A stretch of DNA of 64,000 nt from positions 231,298-295,297 of the forward strand of contig NZ_JAHRXJ010000009.1 of assembly GCF_019104765.1 (NCBI RefSeq), read 5' to 3'. This DNA is from Synechococcus sp. HK05 (lineage in GTDB: Bacteria > Cyanobacteriota > Cyanobacteriia > PCC-6307 > Cyanobiaceae). The position numbers and the translations under genes were made by a program. Under the pieces are notes generated by a model. It was given only the letters and a program-made list of their open reading frames with translations. It made no database searches and was not told the origin of the DNA. Positions 37,372 through 46,320 of this stretch are shown piece after piece; within the stretch, counting starts at the first letter, position 1, and each line of letters starts with the position of its first letter.

Positions 37372-37402
37372 CCTCCGATGGGATGAAGTTACGGGTCGGA
37401 GG
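37372..37402 (-). repeat. Inverted repeat after sasA
   Basis: Arms CCTCCGA and TCGGAGG with a 17-base loop, 14 bases past the sasA stop (minus strand). It has no T tract, so it is only a possible Rho-independent end or transcript-stabilising hairpin. Confidence 0.35.
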
Positions 37403-37415
37403 TGCCCTTCGTCAA

Positions 37416-38651
37416 TCAGCTGGCGCTCTGGCCGTCCCAAACGGGCACGGTGAAATGGAAGCAGGCGCCTTCACCCGGTTCCGACACCACCCAGATCCGG
37501 CCGCCGTGCACTTCGGTGATTCGCCGGCATACCGATAGCCCCACACCGAAGCCGGAGGTGTTGGAGGAGGTTTGGGGCAGGCGCACCCGCTCCAGAAAGA
37601 TGCGTTCCTGTTCATCACGGGGAATGCCTGGCCCTGAATCGCACACGCTGATCTGAAGCCACTGGCTGGTGCGGTGCAGGATCGTGAGGCTCACCTGGCC
37701 GCCATCGGGGGTGAACTTGAAGGCGTTCTCCAGCAGGTTGAGCAGCACCTGGCGCATGCGCCGCTGATCGGCGTACACATCCGGCAGATCGGTGGGGATA
37801 TCGGTGATCAGCTCCAGGCCGCGGCCTACCCACAGCTTTTCCAGCTCGAGGATCGCTTCGGCCGCCACGGGCCCAAGGGCCAGGCGCTGGGGGTTGAACA
37901 GGGCTTCCCAGCGGGTGGTGCCTACCTCCAGCAGGTCTTTGGAGAGCTGCTCGATGTCATCGAGGCGCCGGCCGAGCACATCGCGGAAGCGGGTTTGATC
38001 GATCTGGCCCAGGTTGAGGCTCTGCAGCGCCAGCTTGGAGGCGGTGAGCGGGGTGCGCAGTTCGTGGGCCACCATCCGCAGCAGCCGCTCCTGCACCCCG
38101 AGCCGCTCGATCAGGGTTTCGTTCTCCTGGCGCAGCACCAGCAGTTGATCCTCAAGCTGTAGTTCCCGCTGGGTGCGGCTGCCATCGCTTTCGGCGGGCC
38201 GCAGGCTGATGCCCAGGCCGCTCACCACTTCCAGCTGCTGCCAGCGGGGCAGCCAGTTGCGCAGCTGTTGCAGGAGGGTGTTGCCCGCGAACACCTGCTT
38301 GGGGGTGGGCTCGAGCTTGATCAGGGCCGGTGTGGCCACCAGCCGGTGCAGCTCCAGCAGTTCGGGCCGTTCGGCTGGATCGGCGATCTCCAGGCTCACA
38401 TCGAAGCCGAAATCCTGGTTCTCCAGGAACGCCACCAGGCCGCGTAAATCGGGTGTGGCGCGGTGGTGCGGTGCGGCCACCAGCAGCAGTTTCAGGTGGC
38501 GCCGCTGCGCTCCATCACCATCGAGATGAGACGGCAGGGCAAGGCCTGCCCCCCTGCGGACGTCCCCACGCTGTTGCGGCTGGGACGGGGCGCTGACGGG
38601 GAAGCGGCTGGGTTGAGGCTCGTCGGGGGGCTGATCCCCTGCGGCGGACAC
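37416..38651 (-). CDS. sasA: Adaptive-response sensory kinase SasA
   Basis: The histidine kinase that reads the KaiC clock and phosphorylates RpaA. The 411-residue protein has a KaiB-like thioredoxin-fold sensor (about 53-140; [20 protein letters not shown], then [14 protein letters not shown]), a coiled-coil part, the phospho-acceptor His196 in MVAHELRTP, and an HATPase domain with [15 protein letters not shown] (N box), CDSGPGIP and [16 protein letters not shown] at 38651 is the farthest start; about 50 poorly conserved residues precede the sensor, so a start nearer to residue 45 is possible. It lies upstream of a tRNA, not beside kai genes. Confidence 0.92.
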   Translation of the reverse strand: MSAAGDQPPDEPQPSRFPVSAPSQPQQRGDVRRGAGLALPSHLDGDGAQRRHLKLLLVAAPHHRATPDLRGLVAFLENQDFGFDVSLEIADPAERPELLELHRLVATPALIKLEPTPKQVFAGNTLLQQLRNWLPRWQQLEVVSGLGISLRPAESDGSRTQRELQLEDQLLVLRQENETLIERLGVQERLLRMVAHELRTPLTASKLALQSLNLGQIDQTRFRDVLGRRLDDIEQLSKDLLEVGTTRWEALFNPQRLALGPVAAEAILELEKLWVGRGLELITDIPTDLPDVYADQRRMRQVLLNLLENAFKFTPDGGQVSLTILHRTSQWLQISVCDSGPGIPRDEQERIFLERVRLPQTSSNTSGFGVGLSVCRRITEVHGGRIWVVSEPGEGACFHFTVPVWDGQSAS

Positions 38652-38756
38652 CGGCGCGCTGAATCTGCAGAAAATATGGTTTCACCTTATGAGGTTTGGC
38701 AGGGCATGCCAGCCCCGCTATGACGACTGTGATGAGACGTTGTCGAGAGGAACGCC

Positions 38757-39341
38757 GTGGCCCATCCACGAGAACTCGCGACACGCGTGCATCCGGTGTC
38801 GCCGCAGCCACCGGCGATGCGCGGTAGTCGCATTCAGCTCGACACCACGCTGCGGCGTTGGTTTAACCGCAATCTGGGCCTGTGGCGCTCAAGGCGTCAG
38901 TACTTCTTCCCCGACGACGAGGTGCTGCGCGTTGACATGTTGCTGCGGGTGCAGACCTTTGAGGATCAGGCGGAATCGGAACCCCGCTATCGCTTCACCT
39001 GGTGGCCTGAAAAGGAATACGACTTCTTCGAGATCAAGCCGCGCTATGTGCGCGAAGGCACGATGGATGCCTCCCTGTGCGGCCATCAGCTGCGCCGCAG
39101 TCGCGGCTACCTCTGCGGTTCCCCCACCAAAAGCCAGATCCGCCAGGCGGATGAGCACGAGTTGGTGTTTGAGTCGCACTATCTGCAGTGGGACATCCTC
39201 GAGCACATTCGGCTGGTGGATCAGGACCGCTTCCGCGCCCGTTCCATCTACTCCTGGTGCGACGGCAACCTCGAGCTGGTGGAAACCCACCACGAGATCC
39301 GCCTCGAGCCGGCCGGTCCGCCTCTGCCGGCGGATGCCTGA
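38757..39341 (+). CDS. Conserved cyanobacterial protein, possibly lipocalin-like beta-barrel
   Basis: A 194-residue protein (GTG at 38757, with a good ribosome-binding site GAGAGGA 5 bases upstream). It is rich in aromatic strands: FNRNLGLWRSRRQYFFPDDEVLRVDML, YRFTWWPEKEYDFFEIKPRY, FESHYLQWDILEHIRLVDQDRFRARSIYSW and ETHHEIRL. Such a run suggests a small beta-barrel like those of phycobiliprotein lyases (CpeS/CpeT types), but I see no definite lyase signature. No signal peptide. The next gene starts on its stop (TGATG). Family not recognised. Confidence 0.65.
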   Translation: MAHPRELATRVHPVSPQPPAMRGSRIQLDTTLRRWFNRNLGLWRSRRQYFFPDDEVLRVDMLLRVQTFEDQAESEPRYRFTWWPEKEYDFFEIKPRYVREGTMDASLCGHQLRRSRGYLCGSPTKSQIRQADEHELVFESHYLQWDILEHIRLVDQDRFRARSIYSWCDGNLELVETHHEIRLEPAGPPLPADA

Positions 39342-39811
39342 TGGCGTTTGGCTGGTTCTGCAGCAGGATTGGGCAACATCGCTGCTCTCGCGTGCGCCCC
39401 TCCGCCAGTCGCCTCGCTCTCCTGCTGCTTCCCCTGGCTCTCACCCTGGCTCCGATGGCTGCGGTGGCGGCACCGGCCTCCGAAGCGGAGATGAGCCTCT
39501 ACACCCGCATCGGTGCCTTGAATGTGTGCATTGCCCGGGCTGCCGGTATCGAGTTCGACAAGGCGGTGGCCGTGGCGGGCGAAACCATCGCCCAGGTGAT
39601 TCAGGGCCAGCACGATGGTGCCATCGCTCAGGTGGGGCCCAAGCCCCTCACCATTGATGAGCTGCGCAAGGGTGCGATCAATTCCGCTGTGCTCGGTGCC
39701 GTTGAGGTGTGCCCGGATGAGGTGCCTGCCGATGTGCGTCAAAAGGTGGAGCAAGTGCTGAAGAACCGCAGCAGCGCCCCTGCCGCCAGCCCCGCTCCCG
39801 CCAAGAAATAA
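39341..39811 (+). CDS. Secreted or lumenal small protein (often labelled cAMP phosphodiesterase in picocyanobacteria)
   Basis: A 156-residue protein with a basic N-terminus and a hydrophobic signal stretch (residues ~22-45; LALLLLPLALTLAPMAAVA, then a likely signal peptidase site after AVAAPA). The mature part reads YTRIGALNVCIARAAGIEFDKAVAVAGETIAQVIQG, then LTIDELRKGAINSAVLGAVEVCPDEVP, ending with an Ala/Pro/Lys tail. From memory its relatives are annotated as cAMP phosphodiesterase, but no phosphodiesterase motif is visible, so that name is doubtful. It overlaps the previous stop by one base. Confidence 0.75.
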   Translation: MAFGWFCSRIGQHRCSRVRPSASRLALLLLPLALTLAPMAAVAAPASEAEMSLYTRIGALNVCIARAAGIEFDKAVAVAGETIAQVIQGQHDGAIAQVGPKPLTIDELRKGAINSAVLGAVEVCPDEVPADVRQKVEQVLKNRSSAPAASPAPAKK

Positions 39812-39833
39812 ACCCGAGCCCCACGCTCCTGCC

Positions 39834-42533
39834 ATGGCCACCGTTCGCCTCGCCGATTACCGGCCGGCCCCCTGTCTGATCGCCCACACCCACCTCACGG
39901 TTGAGCTGTTTGCCGATCAGGCCCTGGTGGAGGCCGAGTATCAATTCGAACCCAACCCGCTGGCTGAGCCCGGCCCCCTGGAGCTGCAGGGGGTGGAGCT
40001 GGAGCTGCTGGCGCTTGAGCTCAATGGCGTGCCGCTGGCGGCGGAGGCTTACACCCTCGAACCCACCCGGCTGGTGGTGCATCAGCCGCCGGTGGAGCCA
40101 TTTCGCTTGCGCAGCCGGGTGCGGATTCACCCGGCCACCAACACAAGCCTGGAGGGTCTGTATGTGAGTGGTGGCATGTTCACCACCCAGTGCGAGGCGG
40201 TGGGCTTTCGGCGCATCACCTTTCACCCCGACCGTCCCGATCTCCTCAGCCGCTTCCGCGTGCGCATTGAGGCCGATCAAGCCAGCTGTCCGGTGCTGCT
40301 CTCCAATGGCAATTGCCTCGAAACCGGTGAGCTGCCGGAAGGCCGCCATTACGCCGTGTGGGACGACCCATTCCCCAAGCCCTCCTATCTGTTTGCCCTG
40401 GTGGCCGGCCGGTTGGAGGAGGTGCGCGATCAGTTCACCACCCGCAGCGGCCGCAGCGTGCAACTGCGCCTGCACGTGGAGCCCGGCGATGCGCCATTCA
40501 CGGCCCATGCCATGGCCTCGCTGAAGCGTTCGATGCTCTGGGATGAGCAGCGCTACGGCCTGGAATACGACCTCGATGAGTTCAACATCGTGGCGGTGCG
40601 CCATTTCAACATGGGCGCGATGGAGAACAAGAGCCTCAATATCTTCAATTCCAAGCTGGTGCTCGCCGATGCCGCCACCGCCACCGATGGCGAGCTTGAG
40701 CGCATCGAAAGTGTGATCGGCCATGAGTATTTCCACAACTGGACCGGCAACCGCATCACCTGCCGCGACTGGTTCCAGCTCTCCCTGAAGGAAGGACTCA
40801 CGGTGTTTCGTGATGCCAGCTTCACGGCTGATCTGCATTCAGCCGCGGTGAAGCGGATTGAGGATGTGTCGCTGTTGCGTAATACGCAGTTTCGAGAAGA
40901 TGCCGGGCCCACCGCGCACCCGATCCAGCCGGATCACTACCAGGCGATCGATAACTTCTACACCACCACGATCTATGAAAAGGGAGCGGAGGTGATCCGC
41001 GTGCTCCACACCCTGCTGGGGGAGGAGACGTTCATGCGGGGTATGTCGCTGTATGTGAGCCGTCATGACGGCACCGCCGCCACCTGCAACGACTTCGTGC
41101 AGGCCATGCAGGACGTAGCCGAACAGGCCTGGGCCGAAGGCGCCGCCTTGCCGCGCTTCGATTTCGCGCAGTTTCGCCATTGGTACAGCCAGGCGGGTAC
41201 TCCGCAGCTGCAGATCGAGCGCCACTGGGATGGCGATCAGGGCAGCCTGCGGCTGCAGGTGCGCCAGAGCACCCCGCCCACCCCTGGCCAACCTGAGAAA
41301 CAGCCCCTCGTGATTCCGCTGGTGCTGGGTCTGGTGGGCCAGGCCGGCGAGCCGCTGCCGGTGCGGCTCCAGGGGGAAAACGTCGCCGAGGCCAGCGCCG
41401 CGGCCCTCAGCCACGCCTGGGGGGATGGCAGCAGGCTGCTGGTGATCGATCAGCCCGAGCAGCAGTTCTGTGTGGAGGGTCTGGAGCCCCACAGCCATCC
41501 GCCGGCCCTCTCTGTGCTGCGGGGGTTCTCGGCACCGGTGAAGCTCGAGCTGCAACGCAGCACCAACGAGTTGCTGCACCTGCTCGCCTGCGACAGCGAC
41601 CCCTTCGCCCGTTGGGATGCCGGCCAGGTGCTGCTGCGCCAGGCGGTGCTCGAGCGGGCTGCCGGCTCCCCCAATGAGGAGCTGGAAGAAGGGCTGGTGG
41701 CGGCCTTCGATCGCATCCTGGCCGAGGTGGGCCTGTGCGATTCCAACCGCAGCATGCTCCTCGCCCTGCCTGGCCTGCCGGAACTGGAAGATGCGGCGGT
41801 GGCTGCGGCAGGCCACTCCGATCCACCGGCCCTGTTTCAGGCGTTGCTGGATCTGCAGCAGCGCTTCGGCACGGCGCTCGCTGAGCCGCTGGAGCACACG
41901 CTGGAGCGCTGCAGGCCCCAATGGTTGCTGGCCTGGCCCGATGGCGTTGGCGACCGCGACCTCACCGCCACGGCCTGGAGCTGGCGGGTGGCGGCCGGCG
42001 ATCTGGGCGTGCGCGCGGAGGCGGCGGCGGCCGTGGGCGGCCCCTCGATGACCTTGGCCCGGGCGGGTTTGCGGGCCCTGCACTGCCACGAAACCCCCGA
42101 GCGGGCGGCGGCGATGGCCGCCTTCCATGACCGTTGGCAGGAGAAGCCGGTGATCCTTGATGCCTGGTTCGCCCTGGAGGCCTCAGCCCCCTTCGGTGAT
42201 GGGGTGGCCCGGGTGCAGGCGCTGCTCGAGCATCCGCGCTTCGATCCGGCGGCGCCCAATTCGATTCGGGCGGTGCTGGGGGGCTTTGCCGGCAATGTGG
42301 CGCAGTTCCATGCCGCGGATGGCCGCGGCTATCGCTTCATGGCCGAGCAGATTGCCCTGCTCGATCAGCGCAATCCGATCACCGCCTCACGCATGGCCAA
42401 GCTCTTCAGCCGTTGGCAGAGCTACGGGCCCGCGCGCAGCGCCCGCATGCATGATGCCCTCGAGCAGTTGGCTGCCGCCAGCCTCTCCACTAACACGCGC
42501 GAGGTGGTGGGCCAGTGCCTCGGTGCCGCCTAA
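39834..42533 (+). CDS. pepN: Aminopeptidase N (M1 family)
   Basis: A zinc aminopeptidase of 899 residues, matching the E. coli-type PepN. Seen: the exopeptidase motif GAMENKSLNIFNS (about residue 261 on), the zinc site HEYFHNWTGNRITCRDWFQLSLKEGL (from about 300; HExxH with downstream Glu), the catalytic Tyr region and the long alpha-helical C-terminal domain (residues ~545-899) with LRGFSAPVKLEL and the ARAGLRALHCHE-type repeats. It trims N-terminal residues from peptides in the cytosol. ATG at 39834; it is convergent with the GHL10 gene (4-base overlap of stops). Confidence 0.95.
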   Translation: MATVRLADYRPAPCLIAHTHLTVELFADQALVEAEYQFEPNPLAEPGPLELQGVELELLALELNGVPLAAEAYTLEPTRLVVHQPPVEPFRLRSRVRIHPATNTSLEGLYVSGGMFTTQCEAVGFRRITFHPDRPDLLSRFRVRIEADQASCPVLLSNGNCLETGELPEGRHYAVWDDPFPKPSYLFALVAGRLEEVRDQFTTRSGRSVQLRLHVEPGDAPFTAHAMASLKRSMLWDEQRYGLEYDLDEFNIVAVRHFNMGAMENKSLNIFNSKLVLADAATATDGELERIESVIGHEYFHNWTGNRITCRDWFQLSLKEGLTVFRDASFTADLHSAAVKRIEDVSLLRNTQFREDAGPTAHPIQPDHYQAIDNFYTTTIYEKGAEVIRVLHTLLGEETFMRGMSLYVSRHDGTAATCNDFVQAMQDVAEQAWAEGAALPRFDFAQFRHWYSQAGTPQLQIERHWDGDQGSLRLQVRQSTPPTPGQPEKQPLVIPLVLGLVGQAGEPLPVRLQGENVAEASAAALSHAWGDGSRLLVIDQPEQQFCVEGLEPHSHPPALSVLRGFSAPVKLELQRSTNELLHLLACDSDPFARWDAGQVLLRQAVLERAAGSPNEELEEGLVAAFDRILAEVGLCDSNRSMLLALPGLPELEDAAVAAAGHSDPPALFQALLDLQQRFGTALAEPLEHTLERCRPQWLLAWPDGVGDRDLTATAWSWRVAAGDLGVRAEAAAAVGGPSMTLARAGLRALHCHETPERAAAMAAFHDRWQEKPVILDAWFALEASAPFGDGVARVQALLEHPRFDPAAPNSIRAVLGGFAGNVAQFHAADGRGYRFMAEQIALLDQRNPITASRMAKLFSRWQSYGPARSARMHDALEQLAAASLSTNTREVVGQCLGAA

Positions 42534-43678
42534 CGGCGGGGCGAGAGGGAGGCGTTGAACAGGCTCTGGTGTAGACGCTCCAGGGCTTGTTGCCGGGCGC
42601 GGCCCCCCTCGGGGCCAGCGTATTGGCCCCAGAGGCCTTCCCAATAGAAATAGATCACCCCGTGGCCGCGCTCGGCCGCTAGCCGCACTTTCTCGCTGAG
42701 GGTGGGGATCGGTGTGGTGCGTCCGCCGAAGCCCGAGAGGATGCCGATTTCCACGGGGATCCCCCAGCTGCTGGCCTTCACGAGGGCCGGTTGCTGCAGA
42801 TCGCGTTCGTAGCCCTTGAGCGAATAGGCGTAGTTCTGCACTACCAGTTCATCGATCAGCCCGCCCAGGGCCCACAGCTCCCAATCCTGCAGCCAGTGGT
42901 TGTAGGCAAAGCGGAATGGCCCTGGTGAGAGGCTCACATAGGGGCTGCCCTGACCGCTGCGTTTGAGGGTGGCGCGCAACTCCCGCAGCAGGCTGCTCAG
43001 CTGCTTGCGCCGCCACACCATCCAGGTGCGATCGGTGTGGTTGTCGGGGGGCTGAACGCCCTGCTCCCGTTCGTAAAGGGCGCGGGTGTAGGGGTCGTAG
43101 CCCAGCTCCACCGGCCAGGCGAAGTGGTCGTCGAGCTGGATGCCGTCCACCTTGCAGCGCTGCACGATCTCGCCGATCAGGCCCAGAAAGCGCTCGCGCA
43201 CGCCCGGGTGGGCGGGGTTGAGCCACACCATCTCCTTGCCGTGCATGCTCATCGCTCTGCTGCCATCGCGCTTCTGCAGCACCCACTCCGGGTGCTGGCG
43301 CACCACGGCGGCATTCGCCGGCTCCATCAGGCCGTACTCAAACCAGGGAATCACCCGCAGGCCGCGGCGATGGGCCGCGCTGGTCATCACGCAGATGGGG
43401 TCGTGGCGGGCCCCCGATTGCAGCAGAGCCGGCTCCACCGGCGCCCAGCGGCTGCGGTGAAAGGTGGCGCCGCGACTCCACACGTTGGGATAGAGGGTGT
43501 TGAAGCCAGCCTCCGCCAGTTCCCCAACGGCCCGTTCGATGCGCTGGGGCTGGTAGTAGAGGGGGCTGGGGCTATTGGTGAGCCACACCCCAACCCGGCG
43601 TGAATCAGCCCAGGCCGCTGCCGGCAGCAGCGTGAGCAGCGCTGCTGCAATCCAGTGACGTTTGCGGCCCTTCCTCAA
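42530..43678 (-). CDS. GHL10/DUF187-type glycoside hydrolase, secreted
   Basis: A 382-residue protein with a signal peptide (residues ~1-25, cleavage near AAAWADS). The mature protein has a TIM-barrel beginning VGVWLTNSPSPLYYQP, then AGFNTLYPNVWSRG, GLRVIPWFEYGLM, MSMHGKEMVWLNPAHPGVRE, CKVDGIQLDDHFAWPVELGYD and VIYFYWEGLW, which are landmarks of the GHL10 (DUF187/YngK-like) family. The Asp/His cluster DDHF carries the expected active site. Substrate in cyanobacteria is unknown, perhaps peptidoglycan or exopolysaccharide. TTG start at 43678 overlaps the prs stop as TTGA. Confidence 0.85.
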   Translation of the reverse strand: MRKGRKRHWIAAALLTLLPAAAWADSRRVGVWLTNSPSPLYYQPQRIERAVGELAEAGFNTLYPNVWSRGATFHRSRWAPVEPALLQSGARHDPICVMTSAAHRRGLRVIPWFEYGLMEPANAAVVRQHPEWVLQKRDGSRAMSMHGKEMVWLNPAHPGVRERFLGLIGEIVQRCKVDGIQLDDHFAWPVELGYDPYTRALYEREQGVQPPDNHTDRTWMVWRRKQLSSLLRELRATLKRSGQGSPYVSLSPGPFRFAYNHWLQDWELWALGGLIDELVVQNYAYSLKGYERDLQQPALVKASSWGIPVEIGILSGFGGRTTPIPTLSEKVRLAAERGHGVIYFYWEGLWGQYAGPEGGRARQQALERLHQSLFNASLSPRR

Positions 43679-44670
43679 CGGAACATCGAGCTCACCGAGC
43701 TCTCGTCGTGGATGCGCCAGATCGCTTCACCGAGCATGTTCGCCACCGACAGCACCTGCAGCTGCGGGAAGCGGCGATCGTCAGGCAGGGGGATCGAGTT
43801 GGTGACGATCACTTCCTCAAACAGTCCTGGAGCGGAGAGCCGCTCGATCGCCGGGCCGGAAAACACCGCGTGGGTGGCGCAGGCGAGCACACGGGTGGCG
43901 CCGTTCTCGCGCAGGAGGCGAGCGCCGGCGCAGATGGTGCCGCCGGTATCGATCATGTCGTCGATCAGGATCGCCGTTTTGCCCGCCACATCCCCGATCA
44001 CGGTGAGGCTTTCGGCCACGTTGTGGCCGGAGCGGCGCTTGTCGATGATCGCCAGGGGCGCATCGTTCATCTGCTTGGCAAAGGCCCGGGCCCGCGCCAC
44101 ACCGCCCACATCGGGCGACACCACCACCACATCACCGAAATCGCGGCCAGCCAGGTAATCCACCAGCACCGGTGATCCGTAGATGTGGTCGCAAGGAATG
44201 TCGAAGTAGCCCTGGATCTGGGCGGAGTGCAGGTCCATCGCCAGCACCCGATCCACGCCGGAAACCGTGAGCAGGTTGGCCACCAGCTTGGCGGTGATCG
44301 ATTCGCGCCCGGCGGTCTTGCGGTCAGCGCGGGCGTAGCCGTAGTAGGGGATCACCGCTGTGATCTGGCGCGCTGAAGCCCGCTTGCAGGCATCCACCAT
44401 CACCAGCAGCTCCATCAGGTGATCGTTCACCGGAGCGCAGGTGGGCTGGATCAGAAACACATCGCAGCCGCGGATGGATTCCTGGATCTGGATGTAGAGC
44501 TCGCCGTCGGCAAAGCGCTTGATCACGCGGGGGCCATCGGGCACCCCCAGGTAGGCGCCGATCTCCCGGGCCAGGGCCTGATTGGCCGTGCCGCTGAACA
44601 GGCGCAGGCGCCGGGTGTCGTGGGCCACGTGCGCCTGTTCGACCCGTTCTGCGGTCAGGAAACTGGTCAC
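43675..44670 (-). CDS. prs: Ribose-phosphate pyrophosphokinase
   Basis: Makes 5-phosphoribosyl 1-diphosphate from ribose 5-phosphate and ATP, for nucleotide, histidine and tryptophan synthesis. The 331-residue protein has RLRLFSGTANQALA, FADGELYIQI, PVNDHLMELLVMVDACKRASA, IPYYGYARADRK, DLHSAQIQGYFDIP (flexible loop) and the PRPP-binding VVSPDVGGVARA... and ILIDDMIDTGGT. GTG at 44670 gives an extension of about 18 residues before the core; a GTG at the VAHD position is possible. Divergent from the hypothetical gene at 44741. Confidence 0.96.
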   Translation of the reverse strand: MTSFLTAERVEQAHVAHDTRRLRLFSGTANQALAREIGAYLGVPDGPRVIKRFADGELYIQIQESIRGCDVFLIQPTCAPVNDHLMELLVMVDACKRASARQITAVIPYYGYARADRKTAGRESITAKLVANLLTVSGVDRVLAMDLHSAQIQGYFDIPCDHIYGSPVLVDYLAGRDFGDVVVVSPDVGGVARARAFAKQMNDAPLAIIDKRRSGHNVAESLTVIGDVAGKTAILIDDMIDTGGTICAGARLLRENGATRVLACATHAVFSGPAIERLSAPGLFEEVIVTNSIPLPDDRRFPQLQVLSVANMLGEAIWRIHDESSVSSMFR

Positions 44671-44740
44671 GGCGGCCGCTGGCGCGAACGGTGGAACCCC
44701 GATCGTAGAAGCCGCCCGGATCTCTGGCCGCGCTCGATCG

Positions 44741-45322
44741 ATGACCCTGCCCTCTCCCAGCGCTGAAATCCAACGCCCCGCCTGGCCTTCATCGGGGCTG
44801 GTGTTAGTGGCGCCTGGTGGCGTCAGCCCGGCTGAAGGGCAGTCCCTGGCAGCGTTGTTGGGCCTGCAACCGCTCGCCTGGAGCGCTGAGCAGGTGCTGG
44901 ATGCTCCCGCCGCTTTGGCCAGCCTCTCCAGCGAAGCGCCGGGCTGGCTGTTGCCCCTGGCGCTTGATCCCGGCGCTGAGTTACCTCAGCCGGGTTGTTG
45001 GTGCGAGGCCCTGGGGGCCTGGCGGCAGGCGGTGCTGTTGCAGGTTCCGGCGGCGGCGGCCGGATCGGGTGTGGCTCGCGCCTATGCCGCTCTGTTGCAG
45101 GCCGCAGCTGTGCCCTTGGTGGGCCTGGTGCAGCGGGGCGGGCCCTGGGATCCCGATCGCCGACGGGCCGACGGCTTGCCCTGGCTGGGGTGGCTACCAG
45201 CGGCAGCGACGCCGCCCGGCAGCGACGACGACGCAGCCGCCCAGGCCCTGCGCCTGCATCTGATGGCTCGCTGGCAGCTCAGTTCGGCCAGGGGCGCTGA
45301 GCCTGCACATCCAGTGCCCTGA
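44741..45322 (+). CDS. Hypothetical protein, function unknown
   Basis: A 193-residue protein (ATG at 44741) rich in Ala, Leu, Gly and Pro. It has a P-loop-like start only in outline (GLVLVAPGGVSPAEGQS), then alternating hydrophobic strands (AWRQAVLLQVPAA, PLVGLVQRGGPWDPD) and a Ala-rich helix at the end. There is no transmembrane helix or clear motif. The pattern recalls a degenerate Rossmann-like domain. It diverges from prs (70-base gap) and its last 44 bases overlap the convergent LCP gene. Confidence 0.6.
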   Translation: MTLPSPSAEIQRPAWPSSGLVLVAPGGVSPAEGQSLAALLGLQPLAWSAEQVLDAPAALASLSSEAPGWLLPLALDPGAELPQPGCWCEALGAWRQAVLLQVPAAAAGSGVARAYAALLQAAAVPLVGLVQRGGPWDPDRRRADGLPWLGWLPAAATPPGSDDDAAAQALRLHLMARWQLSSARGAEPAHPVP

Positions 45323-46205
45323 GTGGGCTCTTGGGCTGAACCGGCGGCCGCAGCGGCAGGGTGCGGAACTCCAGCCGCTCGCCGGGGCGCAGGGCGACGG
45401 CCAGCAGGCTCAAGGCCTCCGAGCGGGTGAGGTTGGTCTCCACCTGGCCCTGGAGCTGCTGGAGCAGATCCGGCAGTTGCGCCAGTTGCTGACGCTCCCC
45501 CATCTGCCGCAACACGCTCTCCACCGCCATCTGCTGGCGGTCGCGGCGGCGTGCATCGCCATCGGTTTCATCGCGGAAGCGCAGCAGTTGCTCCACCTGT
45601 TGGCCATCCATCACCTGGAGTCCACCTTCCAGGCGAATCGTGTACTTCTGCGTTTTGTCGGTGTAGCGCATGCTCCGGTCGGGGGAGAGCTCCACCCGGC
45701 CGATTCCGTCCACCAGATCCCGCAGGGCTGCCCTGGGCAGCACCATGTAGCGATCGGGCTGGCCCTTGGGTAGGCCCACCAGTTGGGCGGCTGCCCCAGC
45801 CACCAGAGCTGGGCCGCCCCGTTTGTAGAGGCTGCCAAGGGCCACCGGTCGCTTGTCGCCCGGCAATTGCACGGCGGTTTCCACCGGCAGGCTGAGCAGT
45901 TGCAGCGGCCCCTCCGGATTCACCTGCACCAGCAGCAGCGCATCGCTGTTGGCGGGAATCGCTGTGCTGCCGCTGCTGAGGCGATCGGCATCGGAGCCGA
46001 TCAGGAGCACGCTGATGGCGCGGCCCGGCGGCTCGGCTAGATCAGCGGCGCTGGGGGGACCTTGCTCGCGGGCGCTGCGATCCCCTTCCGGCCAGATCGC
46101 CCCCAGCAGCGCCAGGCTGCTGGCTAGCCCCAGCCCGGCGGCCAGCAGGCGTAGGGCCGCCCGTTCTCGGGTGCGGCGCTGCGGGCGTGGCTGGGCGGGA
46201 GCCAA
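45279..46205 (-). CDS. LytR-CpsA-Psr (LCP) family protein
   Basis: An envelope enzyme that in other bacteria transfers glycopolymers from lipid carrier to peptidoglycan. The 308-residue form has an N-terminal basic stretch (RTRERAALRLL), a transmembrane helix, then the LCP domain: ISVLLIGSDAD, SDALLLVQVNPEGPLQLLSLPVETAVQLP, the LVGLPKGQPDRYMV... DLVDGIGRVELS and LLRFRDETDGDARRRDRQQ (the pyrophosphate-binding Arg/Asp residues). TTG at 46205 is chosen because it lies just before the basic stretch; the frame stays open to 46406, and an 8-bp inverted repeat directly precedes this TTG. Start uncertain. Confidence 0.85.
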   Translation of the reverse strand: MAPAQPRPQRRTRERAALRLLAAGLGLASSLALLGAIWPEGDRSAREQGPPSAADLAEPPGRAISVLLIGSDADRLSSGSTAIPANSDALLLVQVNPEGPLQLLSLPVETAVQLPGDKRPVALGSLYKRGGPALVAGAAAQLVGLPKGQPDRYMVLPRAALRDLVDGIGRVELSPDRSMRYTDKTQKYTIRLEGGLQVMDGQQVEQLLRFRDETDGDARRRDRQQMAVESVLRQMGERQQLAQLPDLLQQLQGQVETNLTRSEALSLLAVALRPGERLEFRTLPLRPPVQPKSPLRALDVQAQRPWPN

Positions 46206-46230
46206 AGCGAATGGGCGATCAACATTCGCT
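46206..46230. repeat. 8-bp perfect inverted repeat before the LCP start
   Basis: AGCGAATG and CATTCGCT, separated by nine bases (GGCGATCAA). It lies immediately upstream of the likely LCP start on the minus strand, where it could form a hairpin covering the ribosome site, and within the 116-base gap to bciB. Confidence 0.5.
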
Positions 46231-46320
46231 CCACTTTGACCGAGCTGGTGGTTTTTGCGGCCCTTCCCCCAGGCGCCCTCGATAGGTTGTGCAGCCAACC
46301 ACCACCGCTGAGCGGCTCCG

